Assembly: GCF_007993865.1 (NCBI RefSeq)
Contig: NZ_VIUH01000004.1
Span: 62,001-126,000 of the forward strand
Direction: 5' to 3'
Length of the DNA: 64,000 bases
From: Pseudomonas sp. SJZ079
GTDB lineage: Bacteria > Pseudomonadota > Gammaproteobacteria > Pseudomonadales > Pseudomonadaceae
The notes below the pieces were generated by a model, which saw nothing but the letters and a program-made list of their open reading frames with translations, was not told the DNA's origin and ran no database searches. Both the position numbers and the translations under genes were made by a program. Every line of letters begins with the position of its first letter. Position 1 is the first letter of the stretch. Shown in pieces: positions 25,870-34,585 of the stretch.

Positions 25870-26628
25870 ATGAGCACCCCTGTTGTCCTGATTACCGGCG
25901 CCGCCGGCGGTCTCGGCCGCGCTATTGCCAAGCGTTTCTCGCAGAGCCGCTGGCGGGTCACCGGCACCGATGTCGACAAGAGTGGCCTGCATGCCCTGAA
26001 TACCCAGGTGCCGCTGGACTTCAGCGCCACCGCCGACCTGCGCAGCGCCGCTAACTGCCATGAGCTGATTGCCAAGGTCATGGCCAGCACCGGGCGCCTG
26101 GACGCCGTGATCAACGCCGCCGGGGTCTGGCGCGAAGGGACGGTGGCGCACTTCAGCGAAGAGGACTTTGACCAGGTCATAGGCGTCAACCTGAAGGCCG
26201 CCTTCTACCTCAGCCAGGCGGCCATCCCGCACTTGATGGAGAGCCGCGGCTGCATCGTCAACATCTCCAGCGACGCCGGCCGCCAGGCTTACCGTGGCTC
26301 GGCCGCCTACTGTGCGAGCAAGGCCGCACTGAACATGCTGAGCAAGACCCTGGCACTGGAACTGGCCGAACACGGCGTGCGGGTCAACGCCGTGTCACCC
26401 GGCGATATCGCCACGCCGATGCTCGACTACCAGGCCGAACGCTATGGCAAGGGCAACCCCAACGCCTATAAGCGCGAGCTGCTCAGCCAGTACCCCCAGG
26501 GCCGCGAGGCGCGCTTCCTGCGTCCCGAGGAAATCGCCGAGCTGGTCTGGTACCTGTGCCAGCCGCATGCGGAGGCCATCACCGGCGCCGATCTGGCGAT
26601 CGACTTCGGCCTCTCGGCCGGCAAATAA
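25870..26628 (+). CDS. Short-chain dehydrogenase/reductase (second of the locus)
   Basis: A 252-residue classical SDR from the ATG at 25870, preceded by GGAGGATCGCCCC. It has VLITGAAGGLGRAIA (TGxxxGxG, residues 6-20), NAAGVW (NAG-like), NISSDAGRQAY with the catalytic serine, and YCASK. The end, ITGADLAIDFGLSAG, is normal. It lies 74 bases after the ligase gene and is probably its operon partner. It differs clearly from the minus-strand SDR at the other end of the locus, so two separate oxidoreduction steps are likely. The substrate is not evident. Confidence 0.87.
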   Translation: MSTPVVLITGAAGGLGRAIAKRFSQSRWRVTGTDVDKSGLHALNTQVPLDFSATADLRSAANCHELIAKVMASTGRLDAVINAAGVWREGTVAHFSEEDFDQVIGVNLKAAFYLSQAAIPHLMESRGCIVNISSDAGRQAYRGSAAYCASKAALNMLSKTLALELAEHGVRVNAVSPGDIATPMLDYQAERYGKGNPNAYKRELLSQYPQGREARFLRPEEIAELVWYLCQPHAEAITGADLAIDFGLSAGK

Positions 26629-26653
26629 GCCGGCGCCATGCACCTGCCATCAC

Positions 26654-27256
26654 TCACATGCCGTTGGCGAAGGCCGCCGACTCGAACTGGATCGCCGTGC
26701 GCAGCGGGCGCATGGCCTGCGCATAGTGCACCAGCACCTGCAGCGCCCAGTCCGCTCGCGCGCGGATCCGCGCATCGGCCTGATCGACCGGCGCGCCGCC
26801 ATTCATCACGCCGTCCACCTGGCGCACGATCAGCTGTTCGGGCAAGTAGCACAGTCGGCAGTTCTTGTAGCTGGAGGCACGCAGCTCGCTCAACGGATAG
26901 GCGCCACCGACCCCGGCCGAGACACCGACCAGCAGCCCCGGCTTGTGCCCCAGCTCGCGGCGCCCGGCGTAGACGAAGAAGTTCTTCAGCGCCGGGCTGG
27001 CCATGCCGTGCCACTCCGGGCTGACCAGCACCAGGCCGTCCGCCTCGCGCAGCAGCGCCGCGCAGTCGGCCCAGGCGCCGGCCTGATCCTCGGCCGGCCA
27101 CAACGGCAGCGGGGTGGCGCCGAGGTCGATCAGGCTGAGGTCCGCCGCCGCGCAATGGCCCAGCTCCAGCAGGCGCCGCTGCAGGTAGGCGGCGACCTTG
27201 GCCGACTGGCTGGACGGCTGACTGGAGCCGGCCAGCAACACCAGCTTCAGACTCAT
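26654..27256 (-). CDS. NADPH-dependent FMN reductase / flavodoxin-fold oxidoreductase
   Basis: A 200-residue protein with the flavodoxin-like fold. The phosphate-binding loop is LAGSSQPSSQSAKV (residues 8-21), and VSPEWHGMASPALKNFFVY is the flavin-contact segment (S-P-x-Y-x-x-x-x-P-x-x-L-K-N in relatives, here with W-H for Y). Such enzymes reduce FMN, quinones or azo compounds with NAD(P)H. Its ATG overlaps the stop of the hydroxylase gene (ATGA), so the two are translationally coupled, and it could feed electrons to that di-iron enzyme. That partnership is inferred from coupling only. Confidence 0.83.
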   Translation of the reverse strand: MSLKLVLLAGSSQPSSQSAKVAAYLQRRLLELGHCAAADLSLIDLGATPLPLWPAEDQAGAWADCAALLREADGLVLVSPEWHGMASPALKNFFVYAGRRELGHKPGLLVGVSAGVGGAYPLSELRASSYKNCRLCYLPEQLIVRQVDGVMNGGAPVDQADARIRARADWALQVLVHYAQAMRPLRTAIQFESAAFANGM

Positions 27257-28116
27257 TGCCCGGCTCCGTCACCCAGTGCCTGGGGCTCGCCGGCCTTGGC
27301 CGGCTTGCGGCTGCGCACCAGCGGCCAGAACAGCTCATGCTGCCAGCTCACCGGGCGCAGGTTCTCCACACCGAAGGCCTGGGGCCGACGCCGGGTGATC
27401 TTCGCCGTGCCGAACAGTACGTCCCAGAAGAACAGCAGGTTGCCGAAGTTGCCCTTGTAGTGGGTCACGCCATCGGCGGCGTTCTGCCCGTGGTGGGCGG
27501 AATGGGTCGCCGGGGTCGAGATGGTCCGCTCCAGCAGCCACATCAGCGGGCGCAGGGCGCGGATGCGATAGAGCCTGTCGTCCCAGGGCACACTGCTGTG
27601 GGCGCCGAAAATCACCGCCATCTTGACGATCAGGTAGCCGTAGTAGATCTCCGCCAGCCCCAGGTAGACCAGGATCGCGGACAGCCAGAGACCGGGCATC
27701 AGCAGGTAGTAGAAGCTGTTGTTGCGGTAGACGATACGGATGCTCATGTAGTCCGCCGAGTGGTGCGCACGGTGCAGGGCGTACAACCAGGGCACCCTGT
27801 GCGTAAGACGGTGCCACCCGTACTGGGTCATGTCGTCGCACAGCAACAACAGGCCGACCCCGGCCCACCAGGGCAGCTCGCTGAGCACGCCGCGCGCCTG
27901 GGGCAGCCACTGGGCGAGCAGGGTGTTGCAGAGGAAGAAGATCAGCGGGAAGGTCAGGCCGAGCAGCAGGCTCGAACCGATCACCTCGAGGGCGACGTCG
28001 CGCCACTGCCCCTTGGGCTGACGGAAACAGCCACAGGCCAGTTCCAGCAGGATGAAGCCGAGAAAGATCGCGCCGACCACCAGCGAGGGATTATTGGCGA
28101 TTGTTGTTGGATTCAT
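27253..28116 (-). CDS. Sterol desaturase / fatty acid hydroxylase family membrane protein
   Basis: A 287-residue integral membrane di-iron enzyme. The ATG at 28116 begins MNPTTIANNPSLVVGAIFLG; the open frame upstream is not conserved. The histidine clusters of the family are present: HRLTH (HxxxH), HRAHH (HxxHH), a third H before PATHSAHHGQN (HxxHH-like) and several membrane spans. Such proteins hydroxylate or desaturate lipids using O2. The downstream FMN reductase overlaps by 4 bases. A divergent AraC-type gene starts 72 bases upstream and may control the pair. The lipid substrate is unknown. Confidence 0.86.
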   Translation of the reverse strand: MNPTTIANNPSLVVGAIFLGFILLELACGCFRQPKGQWRDVALEVIGSSLLLGLTFPLIFFLCNTLLAQWLPQARGVLSELPWWAGVGLLLLCDDMTQYGWHRLTHRVPWLYALHRAHHSADYMSIRIVYRNNSFYYLLMPGLWLSAILVYLGLAEIYYGYLIVKMAVIFGAHSSVPWDDRLYRIRALRPLMWLLERTISTPATHSAHHGQNAADGVTHYKGNFGNLLFFWDVLFGTAKITRRRPQAFGVENLRPVSWQHELFWPLVRSRKPAKAGEPQALGDGAGQ

Positions 28117-28188
28117 GGCAACCTCGACTGAGCCCGGCAGACGCACCGGGCGACAGCCCCATAAGAAGCCACAACGGCCCGAGGCAAC

Positions 28189-29154
28189 ATGCGCGAAACG
28201 GACAAAAACACCCGAGAACAGGCCAATCTGCCCGCCCGACGCTTCCACCGCGGCGCCCTCGGCCAGGTCCTCGAACGTTTCCTGCAGAGCCGCGCCAGCG
28301 CCTCGCCGGACTTCAGCCTGGCCGAGCTGGAGCAGTTGTGGAGCGCCGCCGCCGAGCACGATCCGGCCATCGGTCTGCACCTGTTCGGCCAGTTCAGCCC
28401 CCAGGACTGGCATGTGCTGGCGCACCTTTGCCTGTTCTGCGCCGACGTCGCCGAGGCGACCCGCTGCTGGGTGCGCTACGCCGGCCTGGCCGCCGACTCC
28501 GACCAGCTGCGCATCGTCGACACCGACGAGGGCCTGGGCGTGGAGCTGGACATAGACGCGCCGCCGCAGCTGGCGCGCTACCTGGTCGAACACTACACGG
28601 TGATGGCCGTGACCCAGATGCGCCGCGGCACCGGCCAGGCGCTGCTGCCGCTGCGCGCGCAGTTCCGCCACGCCCGCCCGGCCTACCATGAGCAATATCG
28701 GCCCTGGTTCGGCGAGCGGGTCGAGTTCAACGCCGCGCACAACCGCCTGCTGTTCGATCATTCGACCCAGACCCTGCCCATGCTCAACCGCCACCCGGGC
28801 ATGGTCGAGCTGCTCTGCCTGGAGCTGGACCGCCGCCTGGCGCAGCGCCGTCACCTCGGCGGCTGGGCCGGCAAGGTTGCCGCCGCCGCGCGCCGCGCCC
28901 TGGAGCACGGCCAGCCGGCGAGTCTGGAGAGCATCGCCGAGGCCCTGCACCAGAGTCCGCGCACCCTGCGCCGGCGCCTGCAGGAACAGGAGCTGAGCTT
29001 CCGCCAGCTGCTCGACCTGCTGCGCGCCGACCTGGAGCAGCACTACGAGTTTCAGGGGCTCAGTCGTGCACAGATCGGCGAACTGCTCGGCTACAACGAC
29101 AGCGCCGCCTACCTGCATGCGCGCAAACGCTGGCGTGACCCGCCGCCGGCCTGA
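28189..29154 (+). CDS. AraC family regulator with arabinose-binding-like N-terminal domain
   Basis: A 321-residue regulator. The first 200 residues resemble the PF12625-type domain of OruR/ArgR-like regulators (QVLERFLQSRASASPDFSL, DPAIGLHLFGQFSPQDWHVL, FNAAHNRLLFDHSTQTLPM). The C-terminal AraC DNA-binding region has two helix-turn-helices, the first at SLESIAEALHQSPRTLRRRL and the second at SRAQIGELLGYNDSAAYLHA. The second ends early, at KRWRDPPPA, rather than with the usual R-x-x-G-x-x-P-x-x-Y. It is divergent from the hydroxylase/FMN-reductase operon, which it probably controls. Confidence 0.85.
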   Translation: MRETDKNTREQANLPARRFHRGALGQVLERFLQSRASASPDFSLAELEQLWSAAAEHDPAIGLHLFGQFSPQDWHVLAHLCLFCADVAEATRCWVRYAGLAADSDQLRIVDTDEGLGVELDIDAPPQLARYLVEHYTVMAVTQMRRGTGQALLPLRAQFRHARPAYHEQYRPWFGERVEFNAAHNRLLFDHSTQTLPMLNRHPGMVELLCLELDRRLAQRRHLGGWAGKVAAAARRALEHGQPASLESIAEALHQSPRTLRRRLQEQELSFRQLLDLLRADLEQHYEFQGLSRAQIGELLGYNDSAAYLHARKRWRDPPPA

Positions 29155-29218
29155 GTCGTTCTGATAGATTAGGCGTAGTAGACCGCCTCAACCCGCCCCA
29201 ACCTTGAAGAGCCCGCCC

Positions 29219-29701
29219 ATGGAACCCGGAAACGCCCAGCTGTCGATGACCGTGTTGATGACCCCGGATATGGCGAACTTCTCCGGCAAAGTGCACGGCG
29301 GCACCCTGCTCAAATACCTCGATGAAGTCGCTTACGCCTGCGCCAGCCGCTATGCCGGGTGTTACGTGGTGACCCTGTCGGTGGATCAGGTGACCTTTCG
29401 CCAGCCGATCCATGTCGGCGAACTGGTGACCTTTCATGCCTCGGTCAATTACAGCGGTCGCACCTCGATGGAGGTCGGCATCAAGGTGGTCACGGAAAAT
29501 ATCCGCGAACGCTCGGTACGCCACACCAACAGCTGTTTCTTCACCATGGTCGCGGTCGATGATCAGGGCAACCCCACGCTGGTGCCGCAACGCCAGCCGC
29601 AAACCGCCGATGAACAGCGACGCTTCAGAGAAGCCGAGCAACGCCGGGCGATTCGCCAGGAACTGGAACGGCGCTACCTGGGCTTGAAAACCGAGAGCTA
29701 A
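29219..29701 (+). CDS. Acyl-CoA thioesterase, hotdog fold
   Basis: A 160-residue hotdog protein of the YciA/BFIT-like acyl-CoA hydrolase group. Family segments are MTPDMANFSGKVHGGTLLKY (catalytic N/D-x-x-G-x-V-H-G-G region), VTLSVDQVTFRQPIHVGELV and SMEVGIKVVTENIR. A charged C-terminal helix (about residues 120-158, DEQRRFREAEQRRAIRQELE) extends beyond the fold. It hydrolyses acyl-CoA to free acid and CoA in the cytosol; the preferred chain length cannot be told. The ATG at 29219 was chosen over an in-frame TTG at 29204 because homology begins here. It stands alone. Confidence 0.87.
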   Translation: MEPGNAQLSMTVLMTPDMANFSGKVHGGTLLKYLDEVAYACASRYAGCYVVTLSVDQVTFRQPIHVGELVTFHASVNYSGRTSMEVGIKVVTENIRERSVRHTNSCFFTMVAVDDQGNPTLVPQRQPQTADEQRRFREAEQRRAIRQELERRYLGLKTES

Positions 29702-29799
29702 GCGACGAGGCAAGACAGCGCCCGGCCGCGACTGGCAGAATGCACCGAGCAGCTGCCGCAGCCCCCTGCGACCCACGCAGCGCCCGCCTGGAGCCCCTG

Positions 29800-30186
29800 A
29801 TGTTGACCCTCGGCAATATTTTCGTATTGATGCTGCTGGCTACGGCCGGGGCCTGGCTGTGGCACGCCCACGGCCTGCGCGAGCGCGCCCTGGCGCTGGT
29901 CAAGCAGCACTGCGTGAAGGCCGATATCGAATTGCTCGACGGCAACGTCGCCCTGCGCAAACTCACCCTGCTCACCGATGCCCGGGGTCACCGGCGCCTG
30001 GCGCGGGTCTATGGCTTCGAGTTCACCGTCACCGGCGAACAACGCCACGCCGGCAGCATCGTCATGTTCGGCCAGCACCTCGGACGCATCGAGCTGGCGG
30101 CGCACCCCTGCAAAACCCCTGCGGCCGAGAGCCCGCAGGTGATCGAGCTGGAGCAATGGCGGCGCGAGCGGCGGCCGCACGATTGA
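29800..30186 (+). CDS. DUF3301 membrane-anchored protein
   Basis: A 128-residue protein with one N-terminal membrane helix (NIFVLMLLATAGAWLWHAHG, residues 6-25) and a soluble part of about 95 residues. The soluble part contains ALALVKQHCVKADIELLDGN, ARVYGFEFTVTGEQRHAG and VMFGQHLGRIEL. These are the blocks of DUF3301, a gammaproteobacterial family without known function. The C-terminal end is basic and probably cytoplasmic. It is separated by about 100 bases from the thioesterase and may be co-transcribed with it. A MITE-like remnant follows. Confidence 0.82.
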   Translation: MLTLGNIFVLMLLATAGAWLWHAHGLRERALALVKQHCVKADIELLDGNVALRKLTLLTDARGHRRLARVYGFEFTVTGEQRHAGSIVMFGQHLGRIELAAHPCKTPAAESPQVIELEQWRRERRPHD

Positions 30187-30251
30187 ACGGCGTGAGCCGC
30201 ATCGCGCCAGCCACGCCTATTGCCCGATCATCCAGCACCAGGACGGGCTGG

Positions 30252-30306
30252 GAGCCTGCCGGCTTTGCCGCAGCAGGGCAGCGTTAAGCCCGGCCTGCTG
30301 GAGCCG
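30252..30306. repeat. Truncated relative of the 39.2-kb MITE
   Basis: The 36-base block CCGGCTTTGCCGC...AAGCCCGGC here matches the right end of the 164-bp MITE at 39223-39386 with about four differences. GGAGCCTGCCGGCTT and an imperfect inverse at 30287-30306 form its ends. It is probably a deleted, decayed copy sitting between two convergent genes. Confidence 0.6.
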
Positions 30307-30307
30307 T

Positions 30308-31186
30308 TCAGCTGCGCTGCAACAGGAAGTCGGCCACCCGCTCGGCAGTCGCCGTGGGCCGCTCCTGCATAAAGCAGTGGCCGCCGTCGACCACCTGGGC
30401 CCGCACGTGAGGATTGCTGGCGCACCAGCGTGCCACCGACTTGGCGACGAAGGGGTAGCTGCGCTGGCCGTAGATCACCTCGGTCGGCGTGACCACCTTG
30501 GCCAGCGACGGCCACAGGCGCTTGGGGTAGGAGCCGAAGATATCCGCTTCGCGGCTCGGCCGACACTTCAGCTCCACGCCCTGCTCGGTGTCGTGCAGGG
30601 CATGCTCGATATAGGCCGCGAACGCCGCCTCGGTCCAGCCGCGGAACATGCCGCGACCGTGCAGGCCGGCATACGCCGCGTCTCGGTCCGGCCACTGCCG
30701 GCGGCGCTTGCGCGCCTTGCTCGCCAGGGTATTCAGGCGACCCAGGCCGACCACGTCGGACAGCGCCATCACCCCGATCATCGCCGGGCTGAACAACACC
30801 GGGTCGAGCAATACCGCACGCTGAAACAGCTGCGGTTGCTGAGCCAGCATCAGGCTGCTGAGCACCCCGCCAAAGCTGTGGCCGAGGGCGAACACCGGCG
30901 CCTCGGCGAAGCGCTCACGGCCCTCGGCGAAGGCCTCCAGGGCCAGCTCGGCGCTGCGATTCCAACCATGGAAACGACCGCCGTGATCACTGTCGCCGTG
31001 GCCCTGGACGTCGCACAACCAGAGGTCGAAGTCCTCCGCCAGGAGCTCCAGCAGCGGCTGATAGACCCGCCCGCAATAGCCATTGCCATGCAGGAAGTGC
31101 AGCACGGGTTTGCCGGAGGCCGGCGAATGCCAACCGCGCAGGGTAAAGCCGGCGGAACTGGCGTGGGACCAGGGGAGCAACTGCAT
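30308..31186 (-). CDS. Alpha/beta hydrolase
   Basis: A 292-residue alpha/beta-hydrolase. It shows the oxyanion HGNGYCG strand-loop (about residues 33-39), a WLCDVQGHGDSD segment, the nucleophile elbow GHSFGG (about residue 102), an acid in the late region and the catalytic histidine in VVDGGHCFMQE near the C terminus. There is no signal peptide. The substrate could be an ester, lactone or epoxide. It is close to the CobW-like gene on the same strand (72-base gap) and could be its operon partner, but no functional link is visible. Confidence 0.85.
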   Translation of the reverse strand: MQLLPWSHASSAGFTLRGWHSPASGKPVLHFLHGNGYCGRVYQPLLELLAEDFDLWLCDVQGHGDSDHGGRFHGWNRSAELALEAFAEGRERFAEAPVFALGHSFGGVLSSLMLAQQPQLFQRAVLLDPVLFSPAMIGVMALSDVVGLGRLNTLASKARKRRRQWPDRDAAYAGLHGRGMFRGWTEAAFAAYIEHALHDTEQGVELKCRPSREADIFGSYPKRLWPSLAKVVTPTEVIYGQRSYPFVAKSVARWCASNPHVRAQVVDGGHCFMQERPTATAERVADFLLQRS

Positions 31187-31258
31187 GCAAAGCGCCTCGC
31201 AAAAATCAGCGCGCAGTGTAGCCAGTGCAAGAGGTCGGGTGAATCGGCGTTATTGCCT

Positions 31259-32224
31259 TTATTGCAGCCGACACGCCGCCATCGCGGCCTTGAGACACGC
31301 CGCATCCTGCGGCGTATCGAAGATCAGCTCGAGCCGCGAGTCCTTGCGCCACTCGCTGCTCTGCCACTCCAGCGCCTGCCCTTCCAGGGCGTTGGCCGAG
31401 CGCCAACCGGCATCGCTGTGCAGCACCAGCTTGGCCCGCCGCCAAGGCAGCGCGGCGAGCCACTGCTGCACCCGCATGCGTTCGAAACACTGGCTCGGGT
31501 GCCAGCGCCAACCGATGCTCCAGCCCTCGGGCTGGTCTTGGATTTGGCAGATTGGCTCCTGCGGAGAGTGCCAGATCGCCGCTAAAGCTGCTGGCTGCTC
31601 GGGCAGCGCCGCCAGCCCGGCGCCGCTCTCGGCCTGGGCGGCGAACCCCGGCAACTGCGCCAGCGCCAGCGCGGCCTGACTGGTCCAGTGCAGCGGCCGG
31701 GCTGGCAGTTGCGCGGCAAGCAGGGTCCTCGCCGCAGCGTCCAGGTTCTCAGCCTTGTTCATCAGCAGCAATCCCGCACGGCTCAGCGTCGCCTGCTGGC
31801 TCTGCGGCAGGGCCGCGCCTGCCGCCAACGCGGCAGCATCCAGCACCAGCACCGGCGCCTGCACGCTCAGCACCCCGGCCCACGGCGGCGCACTGAGCTG
31901 GCGTAACAGTTCCAGCGGATGGCCGAGGCCGGAAGGCTCGATCAGCAGGCGATGCGGCTTGGCCTTGCGCAGCAAGCGGCTCAGGCCAACCTGAAACGGT
32001 ACGCCGTTGACGCAGCACAGGCAGCCTCCGGCGACTTCGCCGAGGGCGATGCCGGCGTCATCCGTACTGAGCAAGGCCGCGTCCAGGCCAATCTGGCCGA
32101 ACTCGTTGATCAGCACCGCCCAGCGCTCATGCTCTGGACGTTGCGCCAACAGGTGACGGATCAGGCTGGTCTTGCCGGCGCCCAGGGGACCGGCGATCAG
32201 ATGGGTGGGAATATTTTTCAACAT
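31259..32224 (-). CDS. CobW/COG0523 family GTPase
   Basis: A 321-residue G3E-family GTPase with Walker A GPLGAGKTS (residues 12-20), the metal-binding CLCC motif (68-71), a LLIEPSGLGHP switch segment and a short C-terminal CobW_C domain (about 230-320). Relatives are metallochaperones for zinc or cobalt. It is distinct from ZigA, encoded 500 bases upstream on the same strand: it is 81 residues shorter and has CLCC instead of CICC. No Zur box was seen before it, so the two may serve different conditions or targets. Confidence 0.87.
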   Translation of the reverse strand: MLKNIPTHLIAGPLGAGKTSLIRHLLAQRPEHERWAVLINEFGQIGLDAALLSTDDAGIALGEVAGGCLCCVNGVPFQVGLSRLLRKAKPHRLLIEPSGLGHPLELLRQLSAPPWAGVLSVQAPVLVLDAAALAAGAALPQSQQATLSRAGLLLMNKAENLDAAARTLLAAQLPARPLHWTSQAALALAQLPGFAAQAESGAGLAALPEQPAALAAIWHSPQEPICQIQDQPEGWSIGWRWHPSQCFERMRVQQWLAALPWRRAKLVLHSDAGWRSANALEGQALEWQSSEWRKDSRLELIFDTPQDAACLKAAMAACRLQ

Positions 32225-32340
32225 GGCTCTATGGTGCGGTTTTACTGTGCGAAGGAGAAGTCCTCGGCACTCGCCAGCCCGCGCAGACGCAATAAAAGCG
32301 CCGTGCTAGAGTCGCCGGCAGAGACTTCAGGAGGCATTCG

Positions 32341-32694
32341 ATGCGTTGCTTAACACTGCTGGCATTATCGGCTTTATCCGGCTTGGCCTGGGGCGAAGCC
32401 TGTGTGGTGCACAGCCAGGCCGAGCGCCTGGACGTCAAGGTCTGCCAGCAAAACCGCAGCATCCCGCCGCAGCTGTTTCGCAGCGGTTTCTGCCAACCGC
32501 AACTGAAAGGGCAGAAGGTCGAAGTCGCCTTCGTCGAGCAATGCCCGATCGGTGCTTACGGCGTGTGTCGCAACGCCAGGGTCGGCGGTACGCCCTACCA
32601 GCAGGACATCCACTATTACGGCGTGGCCAGCGACGCCGCCTACCTCAAGCCGTTCTGCGAACGGCAGAACAAGGGCGTGTGGATGGCGCGCTGA
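32341..32694 (+). CDS. Small secreted cysteine-rich protein
   Basis: A 117-residue protein with a signal peptide (MRCLTLLALSALSGLAWG) and six cysteines in the mature part (around residues 21, 35, 51, 68, 76 and 106), enough for three disulfides. The ATG at 32341 follows CAGGAGGCATTCG. I do not recognise a domain. Relatives occur in other pseudomonads as hypothetical proteins. Its place between two CobW-type GTPase genes hints at a metal-related periplasmic role, but the gene is on the opposite strand from both. Confidence 0.75.
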   Translation: MRCLTLLALSALSGLAWGEACVVHSQAERLDVKVCQQNRSIPPQLFRSGFCQPQLKGQKVEVAFVEQCPIGAYGVCRNARVGGTPYQQDIHYYGVASDAAYLKPFCERQNKGVWMAR

Positions 32695-32718
32695 CGGGCA
32701 ATTCATCCCGGCATTGAA

Positions 32719-33927
<1,209 letters not shown>

Positions 33928-34010
33928 GCCGAGGGGCTCCAGTATCGATCAGGGGGGTCGCGATGTGCCTGGCGCTCGCGGGTTGTGATGCACAGGTCGC
34001 GCGACTTAAT

Positions 34011-34025
34011 TGTTATAACATAACA
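34011..34025. promoter_or_regulatory. Zur box of zigA
   Basis: TGTTATAACATAACA matches the core of the Zur consensus TGTTATANTATAACA in 13 of 14 defined positions. It lies in an AT-rich patch of an otherwise GC-rich spacer. A TATAAC on the minus strand overlaps it and could be the -10, so Zur would block transcription directly when zinc is plentiful. Confidence 0.82.
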
Positions 34026-34585
34026 CAACAAACTCCAGCCACACGCAAACCTCCACGATGACCCTGACCGTAATGAGTCGCGCATACCCGCTAGTACTGC
34101 GAAGCGTTGGTCAGCCTACCTTCTGGACGCCCATCGACATGCATGCACATCAGGATTTATAGGGGTTTCACGTGGAACCCCTAGGGCAGCTGGATCCGCG
34201 TGGGTCTAGCGACAGTGCGAATTGCTCGCAGACATCGGCAGCGATCAGGAAACCCCACAACCAGCGAGGCCGAGCCGCACGCCAGGCGCGAAGCCTGGTC
34301 GAGTGAAGCGCAAGAAAACCCGCAACCCTGAGCGCCGGACTAGCTAACAGCCACTGATCAGGGCAGCGCTGAAACGCACAGCTCAGCCGTCTTCCACGTC
34401 CTGGGCCATGGCCTAACGCTGCGGCCCATCGCTGCGTAGCACGCCTGCCTGGAACCGGCAGAGCTATCAACATTTTCTTACCGATTGACCTACACAGACT
34501 TTAATTCGTCGATGCGCCGTGGGTCTAAAAACGTCATAGTCGTTAGGCTCCTGCGCTAAACCCTACTCCAGACCGCGAGGCTCTG
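34026..34585. other. Intergenic stretch, one hairpin, no supported gene
   Basis: No gene could be supported in these 560 bases. AGGGGTT and AACCCCT form a 7-bp stem at 34161-34182. A minus-strand open frame of 101 codons (34473-34168) has no ribosome site and no recognisable sequence. A small RNA cannot be excluded. The last 100 bases should hold the promoter of the CBS-domain protein gene. Confidence 0.4.

Noticed and set aside
34168..34473. 101-codon minus-strand open frame in the zigA upstream spacer
   Set aside because: It has no ribosome site, no recognisable domain and an odd composition.
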